From NCBI GenBank assembly GCA_940671915.1, contig CALNVZ010003426.1, positions 39,551,490 to 39,615,489 on the forward strand: a DNA stretch of 64,000 nucleotides. The letters are read 5' to 3'. This stretch comes from Paracentrotus lividus. Lineage: Eukaryota > Echinodermata > Echinoidea > Camarodonta > Echinidae. The notes under the pieces are model-generated. The model saw nothing but the letters and a program-made list of their open reading frames with translations, had not been told where the DNA came from and searched no databases. Positions 11,954 through 21,044 of this stretch are shown here, one piece after another; positions within the stretch are counted from its first letter, which is position 1, and each line of letters starts with the position of its first letter. Position numbers and translations under genes: made by a program.

Positions 11954-12538
11954 GGGCCCGTATTCCATAAACTATACTTAAGCAATTGTCTTACGTCTCC
12001 ATATTTTTTTCTAAGTTTTGGTCCAGGAAAAAAAAAATCTTAGATTTTTATATAAAATTTTTAACTATTACGTAATTTCTATTTATACTTATATTATTTT
12101 TTTTTATGATATTATTTCTATGATTATTCAATTATCTTTTATATATTTAATTCTTGTAATAGAATTAAGATTTTTTAAATTTAGCCTTTTACCAACACGT
12201 TAAGCCATTGTCTGAGGTCAGAAAGCATCAGCAAAATTCTAAATTTTATTTAATATCGGCATTTTTTATTTTTGTGGTCTCAAATGAGCTTGCCATATAA
12301 TCAACAATTAAAGTTAAGCCACTAGGTAGTAGACTTAAAGTGAGGATAAATTTCTCATTTTTTATGTTCGATTTGAAGGCGCAAATCCATTTAAGACTTT
12401 TGACTTGCAAAATCTAGAAATTTATGCTTCACTGCCAAAAATAGGCTGTACAGAATTCTTAGTAGCCGTATTAATGTGAATATGCATTTTAAAGATGAGT
12501 AAAAAAGCTTAAATTTCATGCTTTATGGATACGGGCCC
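11954..12538. mobile_element. MITE with GGGCCCGTATTCC ends
   Basis: The left end reads GGGCCCGTATTCCATAAACT. The reverse complement of the right end reads GGGCCCGTATCCATAAAGCA. TIRs are therefore about 20 bp with one indel. The 585-bp interior is AT-rich and non-coding. No clear target duplication is visible. Short GGGCCCGT-ended non-autonomous elements are widespread in marine invertebrates. I cannot name the transposase family from this sequence. Confidence 0.7.
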
Positions 12539-12601
12539 TGAGTATAGATATTGTACAAAAAAGGAATTGGCACAAAACCGAATACAAATATGTATGTTAC
12601 A

Positions 12602-13020
12602 TGTTGTTCACCATTGCACTAAAGATATGTGTGAGAGATCTGGTTACATTCTTTCAATTTATCCGATGAATTTCATTGAATATGTTTGAATTGGAACATA
12701 ATTAACTGCGTGTTAGACTGACAGGTTTCGCACGCAGGAGGTATGCGTGAAATAGGTGCGAACAGGGAGATGGGCGAACGATCTGTGTGTAACCCCACAC
12801 AAGAGAATCCCCATTGGTTTTTCGACGTGAGCGCTAAACAATGAGACGGGGTCCCCGACTTATCTTTTTTATCCTTATATATGAATAAGACACTAAAACA
12901 AGATTTCAAGTACTATAATTGGCTTTTATATTGGTTATTTGGAGGCAATTCTTTTCATAATTTATTCTCATAATAATCAAAATTAACTTTCTTTCTCCCG
13001 AACAATAACACCAGTTTTAA
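12602..13020 (+). repeat. Dispersed repeat R1, copy 1
   Basis: This matches 31339-31746 in the same orientation over about 410 bp. The best-conserved part is CpG-rich and includes GCGAACGATCTGTGTGTAAC, then ACACAAGAGAATCCCCATTG, then GTGAGCGCTAA. It is followed by GACACTAAAAC and CAAGTACTATAATT. No terminal inverted repeats or target duplication were detected. The family is not recognised. The DIRS element begins only about 70 bp downstream. Confidence 0.75.
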
Positions 13021-13088
13021 CCTTACATCTGAGTGAGCCTATATTATTTCAACTCTCTCTCTCCCAGAAGTTACACATCGACAAACAC

Positions 13089-13330
13089 GTAGATCATAAA
13101 AATTTACAATCTAATTTTATTAATTTACATATGAAATATACATTGCCTACCATTGTTATTGCGACCTCGAATCGCGCCCAAACCGAAATTTACACACGAA
13201 TTTTTTTGCCGTATCATTCGCCTAATTTACCCCCCCCACCCTTGATAGCGCCTCCATTGACGAGGAGCGGCCAAAAAGCGATCCTATACACTTCCTCTAA
13301 CTCTATCGCCCCAAAAAAAACTTCCGTATG
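13089..13330 (-). repeat. Downstream (3') inverted terminal repeat of the DIRS element
   Basis: On the plus strand it contains TTGCCTACCATTG, GACCTCGAATCGC, AAACCGAAATTTACAC, CATTCGCCTA, CTCCATTGACGAGGA and GCGATCCTATACACTTCCTC. All recur in reverse complement at 19118-19342. It contains a C-run that matches the G-run of the other repeat. Its outermost 50 bp are found only here and in the ICR. Confidence 0.9.
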
Positions 13331-13360
13331 TTGCAAGGAAAGGGGGACGGAGGAGGGAAT

Positions 13361-13460
13361 GTAGGCAAATGTATTTCTATATCGTAAATAATAAATTTAG
13401 ATTGTAATTTTTATGATTTACTTAATAGAACTACATTTGCCTACCATTGCTAACGACCAG
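13361..13460 (+). repeat. Internal complementary region (circle-junction copy) of the DIRS element
   Basis: Read on the plus strand, the first part (13361-13420) is the reverse complement of the outer 60 bp of the low-coordinate terminus (13089-13150). The second part (13421-13457) is the reverse complement of the outer 40 bp of the high-coordinate terminus (19300-19342). The join falls inside a TTAC word shared by both ends. In DIRS elements this segment is thought to template completion of the termini and formation of the circular intermediate. Confidence 0.88.
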
Positions 13461-13496
13461 CACGCGACAATAAAAGTCGGGAGGGCAACCATACGG

Positions 13497-14424
13497 TTAA
13501 GAAACTATGGAGGACCCGCGCTGCTTTGAGAGGTGCGTGGAGACACCCTCACTAGCAGCGACTTCTCTCAGTAAAAGGAGTGAAAGAATTTGAGAACGCC
13601 AAAAAGGCCGCCTTGCAAATATCTTCCACCCTACCCCTAGTAAATAGGGCCAAGAGGAGCTGATCTCCTGGTCTGAAGGGCCTTGGGATGAGTTCCCTCT
13701 ACAAGGGCTTCTCTCCCCGAGCCTTGTGCGGAGACTAATCCACCGGGATAACGTATTCTCTAGAAACTCCTTTATGGGGTTCACGGGAAGTAACAAATAC
13801 TGATGAAGATGTGCGAAGATTTTCTCAGTCTACTTGAAGACCATAAGAGGGCCCCGACGGGGCACTAGAAATTGTCTTTCTTGAAGTGAGCAAACCCGTC
13901 AGAGACGAATGAAGTCTCAAGAGTCCGACGAGGCTGTTTTGGTTCTAAGCAATGAAGGATGTGAAAGGAATCAGACGACCACATATCTCTCCCAACGAAT
14001 ATGACCAGGTGATATTGAAGACATGTAGCGAACTCCTCCTTTGCCCAGAGACTATTGCTAGGAGAAATACTTGTCTTAATGGACTGATTTAACGAGTAAA
14101 TCGAGTTCAAAGGCTCGAACGGTGGATAAGACAAAGCCTCCAAAACTTAGGGAAAACTCCAGGCTGGAGTCAAGGGCTTAAGAAATAGGGCGTTTTAAGA
14201 AAAGGCCCTAAGCAAACGCCAAGACTGGTGGGGGGCGGTCGAGACCGATCCCCCAAAAAGAAAAAAAAAACTAGTAAGAATGGCCTAAATAGCCAAACAA
14301 TACCTCGAATCGTTGAGAGAGACCTACCCTTATCACAGAGAAAATAGGAAATCGCAATAAGAGGCAAAGGAGCCTCTCTGGGGGACCGCTGCAAGAGGTT
14401 TGTACCAGGCCAGGAAAGCCCCAA
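13497..14424 (-). pseudogene. Tyrosine-recombinase region of the DIRS element (fossil)
   Basis: This is the last coding section before the ICR, where DIRS elements carry their tyrosine recombinase. Short stretches fit that family, for example PPFEPLNSI followed by a segment with lysine-threonine spacing like the KT-FLL region. The catalytic residues cannot be followed with confidence. The call rests mainly on position and order. The section is broken. Confidence 0.6.
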
Positions 14425-14468
14425 GGCGCGAAAAGTAACAATCCTAAGTCGACTTAGTCTACTTCCAA

Positions 14469-15026
14469 CTAGCAGCTCAGCTGCTCAGTCTGAAAAGCCT
14501 TCATCCCTAGCCCTCTGGCCGAAAGAGGCCAAGCAGTTAATGAAGGAGCGATGGATTCGCCATGTAGAACCCCCGACCAACGGTAGAGAAAATAAGTCCG
14601 GTACGGCCTGAAGGGGCAGCGGCTCCCTGCTAACAGGAGCAAAGAATCCTGAAACCAGGCCCGATCCGGCCAGTAGAGAGCAATCAAGACCACCGTTGCC
14701 TGATCCTCCCTGATCTTCCTGAGAAACAGAGGGATCAACTTGAAATGGGGAAAAGCGTACGCCTTCCACCTTCCATGAAGAAGGAACGGTCCAGAAGAAA
14801 GAAGCAGAAGTCTCCCTGACTCGGGAGTAAAGCTGAGGAAGTCTGTTGTCAGGATAGAAAGTCTGCTATCAGATGGTCCCTCCCCCGGACGAGTGGGAGG
14901 CAACCGGGACGATCTTCCGGTGCCACCATTCCCAAGGAGAACGCTAACTCGGTTCAACTCCAAAGAGTGGTCCCGTCCTGGTGTGATGTAGCCTTCCAGA
15001 GAGGTTTGTCCGGTAGAAATCAACAC
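14469..15026 (-). pseudogene. Post-RNase H segment of the DIRS polyprotein (fossil)
   Basis: A 185-codon open stretch contains YAFPHFKLIPLFLRKI followed by VVLIALYWPDRAWFQDSL. This is a block highly typical of DIRS-group polyproteins, where it lies between RNase H and the recombinase and has been related to a Dam-like methyltransferase domain. It is the clearest protein-level match in the window beside the reverse transcriptase. Confidence 0.8.
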
Positions 15027-15270
15027 GAACGGCCACCAAAAGGGCGCGAATGACGATGCACAGGGACAGAAACAGAACTGACAAAAGTTCCAGAACGTGA
15101 AGTGGAGCAGCGGCCTCGGGACACCAAGATCCGGAAGCCATGCCGACCTGACAATTGGCCCCCCGAGAGACGCGTCGGGTCACTGAAACCGAGTGAAGAG
15201 ATCTGAATCCTCCCTGAAAGACGAGGTGTTCGTCCACGGAGAGAGAGAGCATCATTGATCCACCGGTCAA
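14944..15270 (-). pseudogene. RNase H-like region of the DIRS element (fossil)
   Basis: The stretch APLHVLELLSVLFLSL fits the helix of the DIRS RNase H that usually reads like HINVLELRAV. It is followed by a strand resembling the VLVRTDNTT segment. It lies between the reverse transcriptase and the YAFP block, the order expected for the family. The region is broken. Confidence 0.7.
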
Positions 15271-15698
15271 GAAAACCAGACCAGAGCGAGCGGCTGAGGT
15301 TCGCCTGAAAAACTCAGAGAGAAGTCAGCGAAAGGTCTCATGAAAGGAGACGACAATTTGAGCAAGAAGTCCAACCAGACGTGGCTAAAACCCCACCAGT
15401 CTCAAACAACCTGGCCGACCTCCGCATGCTCAGGAGGGACTGGGTAAGACTGGACCAGAGCTCTCTAGTCCTCTCAAGGCCGCGAGCCAGTTGACTGGTG
15501 AATTCCAACTGGGACCACAAAGTGAGATCGGAGTCGGCGAGGGGAACTAAGTCCGACCTGACCATGTGATGCGAATGATCCAAACTCTGCGGGCTGTTCA
15601 ACGAACTGAAGAAAATGAAGGTGGTGGAAGCAGGAACCTCCGAAAGGGCCGACGAGAAGCCAAATCGCGAAGAAAGCAAATCCGAGAAAGGTCCTGCC

Positions 15699-16100
15699 CT
15701 AGAGGAAAAGACAGCAACGCCAGAGACCACCCGGGTGAAGACTCATGGGAGCGGGACGAAAGACCGAAGAAAGGCTTTGAAAGCGAGTCTCNNNNNNNNN
15801 NNNNNNNNNNNNNNNNGAAGGGCTTTGAAGCGAAAAGTCTCCTTTCCTACAGCACAAACCCAAAAGATCCCTCGACGAAGGGTCTATTGGGATGTGGAAA
15901 AAGGCACCGTTCAGGTCGAGAGACACCGCAAAGTCGTCCTGACCGAGAGCCGGAAGAATAGAGGCTAAATGGTCCATCCTGAAAGGTGACTTTGCGATGT
16001 GCCTGTTGATCCTCTTCATATTGAGGATCATCCTGAGCGAGCCTGAACGATTGGGGATCACAAAAACGGGGGAGAGACACAGAAAGTCGTGATCCCTCAC
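15699..16100 (-). pseudogene. Reverse-transcriptase region of the DIRS element (fossil)
   Basis: The minus-strand translation shows PVFVIPNRSGSLRMILNMK, a linker FRMDHLASIL and then FAVSLDLNGAFFHIPI. These are the fingers and first-aspartate motifs of DIRS/Ty3-like reverse transcriptases. A gap of 25 Ns (15792-15816) lies at the far end of this stretch. The remaining reverse-transcriptase motifs cannot be assessed continuously here. Confidence 0.85.
15792..15816. other. Assembly gap of 25 Ns
   Basis: Exactly 25 Ns are present, the same length as the second gap in the window. This suggests a fixed placeholder rather than a measured size. Confidence 0.99.
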
Positions 16101-16309
16101 CTGTCCGTCCGAGAAATAAGTTCCTGAAAAGGATCTAATGTGGCGGTGATCGATTTCGGATAAAACCCCTTGGAAGAGGCTCTTCTAGAACTATCCGAAG
16201 TCCGTTCTTGATCACGGAGAGGACGAAGACATCGTCCGTGATCGACTTCCAAGCCAGAAGAAACTTCCGAAGTCGACCACCCACTGGATCTCCAAGCGAA
16301 CTCGGGAAG

Positions 16310-16645
16310 TCATCTGGAAAATGCTTCCCGTCCCGAAGAAAAGGGCTGATTCTTCGCGAAGCCTCGGGAAGAGCCCCTACCACCTCCACGTCCTCGACGA
16401 GGAGTCTGGTCTTGAAAAGACACCAGACGATCATAAGAATCATGAGAAAAGTCGGTTACCCTACGATCCTGAGAAGGAGCTGCCAAGGCCGACCGGGCAG
16501 GAACGAAAGCCCTCTTGTCCTTCTTCTTCTTGCCCTTCCTGAAAGGAGGAGCTTTGAAGAAGCCAGGTATAACAGACCTAGAAGACGATGGGGCCTGACG
16601 AACATCTCTAATAGATGTAGACAATTCCTGGGCCTTCTAACGTGA
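16310..16645 (-). pseudogene. Basic, RG-rich tail of the gag-like region of the DIRS element (fossil)
   Basis: The translation contains FRKGKKKKDKRAF and RRGRGGGRGSSRGF. These are basic and arginine-glycine repeats like the nucleic-acid-binding C-terminus of DIRS ORF1 proteins. It lies directly upstream of the reverse transcriptase, as expected. The plus-strand open frames over it are antisense artefacts. Confidence 0.65.
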
Positions 16646-17720
16646 GTCAACTTCAAAAGCAAAACGTCTGCCAAGTTGCTCCCGTAAAGGAAGGGGGAAG
16701 TCACGTCAAACTCCTGACCATATCCGGGAAGAGGGATTGCTTGATATGAAGAGTCTCAAGCATATGAACTCTACGGGCATTATCCAGCAAGGTGGATGTA
16801 GCCGCAAACTGAGAAAACAAGAGAGAAGAAACCTCCCTAAGGGCCAGGAGAATCTCGGCCCGAACTGGCGGAGAAAGGCCCAACTCGTGGACGAAAGTCA
16901 AAATCGGATATGTCAGATTACAAAAGGTAATCCTGTACTCGAAGCTGAAAAGACGTAATAGCTTTCGACCTACCCGAAAAGAAAACTTAACGCCCCTCCA
17001 AAGTTTCAGGGGTCACTTCCGACCTCTGGAACGAAAAGAAAAAGAAATAAGCCTGTGACTCGCTTCGCCAAAGGAAGCTCTACAACGACTTCAGGTACAA
17101 CTTCGTCGGATAAAATATCCACCGAAGTAATAACCCGGGAGGGATCCCGCGTATCAACCATAACCGAATGGCGGTACAAGGGAGTCAGATGAGATTCAAA
17201 ACATGAGTCATGAGAATCAGCCACCGAAAAGATCTCATCGTCTGACGAGGAAGCATCCAGCTCCTCACAAGGAGGGTGGGAACCACCCATAGAGGTGAGT
17301 CGGGAGTGGTGACGTACTCGCTGTCTCGTAAACCTCAAACCACTTGCGAACCTCCGGAGGTACACCCAAACTACCCGGATTGGCATCCGGGAGTTGATGT
17401 CTACCCGAAAGGGAAGTGTCCAACCTGAGGGGGACAGGGTTCATAACGAAAGCCGGATCCGGGTTCGGCAACGAACGAAGTCGCTCTGAACCCGAAGTGC
17501 CCGCCTGTAAAGGGGCACTGATCCCCGCGGGAACCGGATCGGGATCCGGAACTGCAAGTCTATGACGCTTCACTACGGAAGAGCCCGCCTCATATGCGGT
17601 GCCGATCCGAAAGGAAACCGACTTGGAAGACGGGGTGTAGGCTTCAAAAAGAAACGCCCGCCTACAACGGACCCTGGCTCCGAAAAGAAATCGGAGCGGG
17701 ATCCGAAACACGTTCACGCC
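16646..17720 (-). pseudogene. Gag-like (ORF1) region of the DIRS element (fossil)
   Basis: Minus-strand open stretches at 17717-17265 and 17386-17006 encode proline/serine/aspartate-rich sequence with an acidic patch (ELDASSSDDEIF). ORF1 proteins of DIRS elements evolve fast and lack universal motifs, so the call is positional: between the upstream terminal repeat and the basic tail. Confidence 0.55.
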
Positions 17721-17764
17721 TCACCGACGTAGTATCCGAAAACGGAACGGGGGACACACTCCGA

Positions 17765-18290
17765 GATTAAAAACGGAGAGAGACAGACCCCCGCCACCAA
17801 AGTGGTGACCGGATATGTCGGGGACGTCCCGCTCTTACGGATACCCGCCGACAAGTAACAAAGCGACGGCTTTGGACGTGTCAGCCGCGCTAGTGAGGAA
17901 CCAACGTGCGGCCTACTATCGAGGATACAGGTCCGCCTTGGACGTATATCACTCCCAAAAACCGGTAACGGAAACCGACTTGCGGATCCGATTTACCTCA
18001 GTTAAGGGAACGGCGCCGATATCCGTTTTGAAACGGAGAGAGACGGACCCCCCCCACCAAAGGTGGGCGACGGATATGGTCGGGGACGTCCCGCTCTGCC
18101 GGATATCCGCCGACAAGTAACAGGCGAAGGCTCTGGACATGTCATCCGGGCTAGTGAGTAACCAACAAGCGGCCTACTATCCGAGGATATAGGTCCGTCT
18201 TGAACGGTACTCACCCCAAAACCGGTACGGAAACTGACTCGCGGATCCGATTTACCTCAGTTAAGGGTTCGGCGCCGATATCCCGGTCCG
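17765..18290 (-). repeat. Tandem duplication (about 260 bp, two copies) inside the DIRS element
   Basis: Words such as ACGGAGAGAGAC, GGGGACGTCCCGCTCT, CGCCGACAAGTAAC, GCGGCCTACTATC and GGATCCGATTTACCTCAG occur twice in the same order with a spacing of about 260 bp. It lies in the upstream, probably untranslated or early ORF1, part of the element. Confidence 0.85.
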
Positions 18291-19117
18291 GTCAAACTCG
18301 ATAAAGAAACGAGCCCGATCCGGTTATGCCAGGCGAAGCCTGAGGCACAATGGGATTCGGCACCGTGAGAGAATAAACCCAGCACCTTCAGCCTGAACTG
18401 AATTAGCCAGTGAACCGGCCACCGGTTGTGAAACCGATGTATAACCGTTTTAGATCTCCCGTTAGTCGAACGGGGCAAAGGATAATCGTACTCGGCACGA
18501 GGGCCTAGCCGTCATTCCTGGACGCCTGCCAAACCTGTCAGATATCAACGGTCCCGTACTTCGAGGGACTGACGATTCCGACAGCAGGAGGTTTTGTCCG
18601 CCAGTGTTCGACCCAATTATACTCACCCCCGCAAATCCGACGGTGGTGAAGACAAGCCTCTCACCCCTGCAAGGGGACTTCTCAGAAGAAAACACACGCC
18701 TGCTCGCTAATTTCTTCCCCCGCTTCTTCTTATTTGAGAAGACACGAGAAGAAAAAGACAAGACGAATCTGTAATAAAAAGAGAAAGAAAAGTGTTAATA
18801 CACAAAGGGGGTAAATAGGCGGGTCTAACAAAGAAGCGGAGCACAAAAACTCTGTGCCCGCCAAAACACACACAACACTCAAACGTAAACCACGACACGT
18901 ATTACATACACGCAGTAATGAACGTACGAAAGTCTACGGGAAGAGAGAGCGTGAAAATAAACGATCACCGAGAGATAAAAACTATCAAATCTCGTAAAAC
19001 CAAAAGACTAGACCCAAAAAGAGAGCTCAGAATACTCAAAAGATTATCCTGAGCAATATAACCTCGCAAAACACCGCAAGGAAGTCCCAAAAGGGAGAAA
19101 AACACGCTATTTTTGGC
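18291..19117 (-). other. Upstream part of the DIRS element, no motif recognised
   Basis: The sequence has the G+C-rich composition of the element up to about 18.7 kb and becomes AT-richer toward the terminal repeat. No protein motif was recognised. It presumably includes the leader of the element. Confidence 0.5.
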
Positions 19118-19342
19118 GCGGGGCAAAAATACACGACTTATCTCGACGGAGGCGAAGAGATTAGAGGAAGTGTATAGGATCGCTTTCGGCCGCATCCTCG
19201 TCAATGGAGGGCGCTTTTCAATGGGGGGGTGGGGGGGGGTAAATAGGCGAATGATAGGCAAAAATTTCGGTGTAAATTTCGGTTTGGGGCGATTCGAGGT
19301 CGAATAGCAATGGTAGGCAAATGTATAGTTCTATTGAAGTAA
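19118..19342 (-). repeat. Upstream (5') inverted terminal repeat of the DIRS element
   Basis: This is the inverted counterpart of 13089-13330. The match is strong from GAGGAAGTGTATAGGATCGC through TCGTCAATGGAGG, a G-run, and TAGGCGAATGATAGGC to GGTAGGCAAATGTATAG. The outermost part, TTCTATTGAAGTAA, is not in the other repeat but is copied in the ICR, as DIRS architecture predicts. Confidence 0.9.
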
Positions 19343-20984
19343 ATACATAAATTTATCTAAAAAGCAAGCATCATCATGAATTTTGTTGCGGCCATGATAT
19401 ACTTGGAAATTGGACGGCACAATAAAATAAATGAAAGAACTTGCATTCATATTGCTCACAACTACATAGGCCTAAACAGAGAGTCAGCACTCCTATATTT
19501 TACAATCTAATTTGAAGGTTGTGTTTAACATGTTATGACTCATATCTATGATGTTCGGGATAGCTTGCAATGTCTGGGAAATTAAATAGAACAGCTTGAA
19601 AGCAGGCTATTAATCTTAGACTTCATCCTCTAAATCATCCACACTAATCTTCTTCATTAAAATTTCTGCAGCTCTGCCTCGAGACATGATTATAAATTCA
19701 AATCACATATATAAGATTTCCCACCCCTCGTTGACGCTCAGCGTTTTGGTGATATGCCTGCACATTTGTTACCTGCCCAACACTAGGATATCACATTAGT
19801 CTTTTTCCTCCACACACTACCTAAATCTTGACAAAGTCAACCAAATACAACTGCGACAAAGTCTGAATTTGTAAGATTATCTACATTATCTACCTGCGCA
19901 AAGCTGACCAAGTAGGGTTAGTCTCTGATTGAGACCCGGAGCAAGGCATTTCATGTTGTAGTTGACGGGATCTTAGCAAGAGTATAGGGTCTGGTAAGTG
20001 AGACTAACGCAAGTGACAAAGCAGGGATATGCCTGAGTGAACACATCTCATCTTATTCTGTCTGGCAAGAAAGTGCAACACACTTAAAACTAGTCTAACT
20101 TTCAGGCAAAATGATATATGTATCCTACTCCTCTGATGAAAATAGATGGCATGTTAGGGATGCAATTGCCCAAACAAGCAGTATTGGCGTGCAGATATTC
20201 TGCATAGTATATTAGAAGAAAAAAAAATTTCATATCACACAAAGCTGGCCCAAGAGCAGCATGAGCAAAAGCCATAAACAAAAGTAGACAAACTCCTGGG
20301 TTTTCCTATTGCGATATAAATATTGATTGCTAGTCCTAATTGGATTTGAAAAAAAAAAAATCATAGGGTTGGCAATATATTTTAGGGTAGGTACAGTTAG
20401 AGCTTTGATAACTCCTATTATCCTCATTCAGCAAACTGTTTACTGAAAGCCAGAACACATGGTGAACATCCTATTGCCTAGCAGACAATATTTTTCAGGT
20501 CAATGAATATTTAGAGATACCATAGCCATATGTTCCACACATTGACAAAGCATTGATTCGATATTTGGCTGCTCTTCTTAAAAGCTAATCTCCTGCATGA
20601 TACACATTTTCAGACCTCAGGCCACTTTTATCATGAAAGAAAGGACAATTATTGCACAAAGAGAAAAATTGTTAAAAAGGCCAAATAAGCTTTTTAGATA
20701 ATTGACTAGAAGGAGGGTTAAGCGATTATGAATAAGCATAGATTTGACAGTATTTGCACAGCTGTCTTGTCTGATTATTATCTCATTTATGTCCCTTCAT
20801 TTTCGCTCTGTGTGACTCTGAGTTTTATCAAGTCTGGAATAAAATATCTTTAAACTACTCCTTTAATGTTTTCTTATAAAAAAAATTGTTTTTTAGACTT
20901 GATTGAAGTTTTGTAAAATAATTTTTATCGTAATATCATCATATCTGGAAAAAACATCAACATCTTTAATATCTCTTTGATATT
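19343..20984. other. AT-rich stretch, no gene recognised
   Basis: No open frame with resemblance, no bounded element and no tandem repeat were seen. A short A-run lies near 20350. Confidence 0.6.
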
Positions 20985-21044
20985 CAGGCGATTTGAGGTC
21001 AAATAGCATACATAGTAGGCAAATATATCATTCTTTTGAAGTAA
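20985..21044 (-). mobile_element. Relic of a DIRS-family terminal repeat
   Basis: The stretch reads CAGGCGATTTGAGGTCAAAT, then TAGTAGGCAAATATAT, then TTTTGAAGTAA. It parallels the high-coordinate end of the DIRS element (GGGCGATTCGAGGTCGAAT, GGTAGGCAAATGTAT, CTATTGAAGTAA) and stops at the same GTAA terminus. Nothing else of the element is recognisable next to it. Confidence 0.75.

Larger units (their letters stand above)
13089..19342 (-). mobile_element. DIRS-like tyrosine-recombinase retrotransposon, broken
   Basis: The 6.25-kb element is on the minus strand. It is much richer in G+C than its flanks and bounded by inverted terminal repeats of about 200-240 bp. Between them lie, in transcription order, a gag-like region, reverse transcriptase, RNase H-like segment, a segment typical of DIRS elements between RNase H and recombinase, and the recombinase region. 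Next to the downstream terminal repeat sits an internal complementary region matching both element ends joined head to tail. That combination is diagnostic of the DIRS group. No target duplication is seen, as expected for recombinase-mediated insertion. Both ends carry GTAR. The coding frames are broken many times and the end copies differ at roughly one site in ten, so it is old. Confidence 0.93.

Noticed and set aside
16208-16645. 145-codon plus-strand frame in the DIRS element
   Set aside because: It is antisense to the gag/RT region, which is supported by motifs and element structure on the minus strand.
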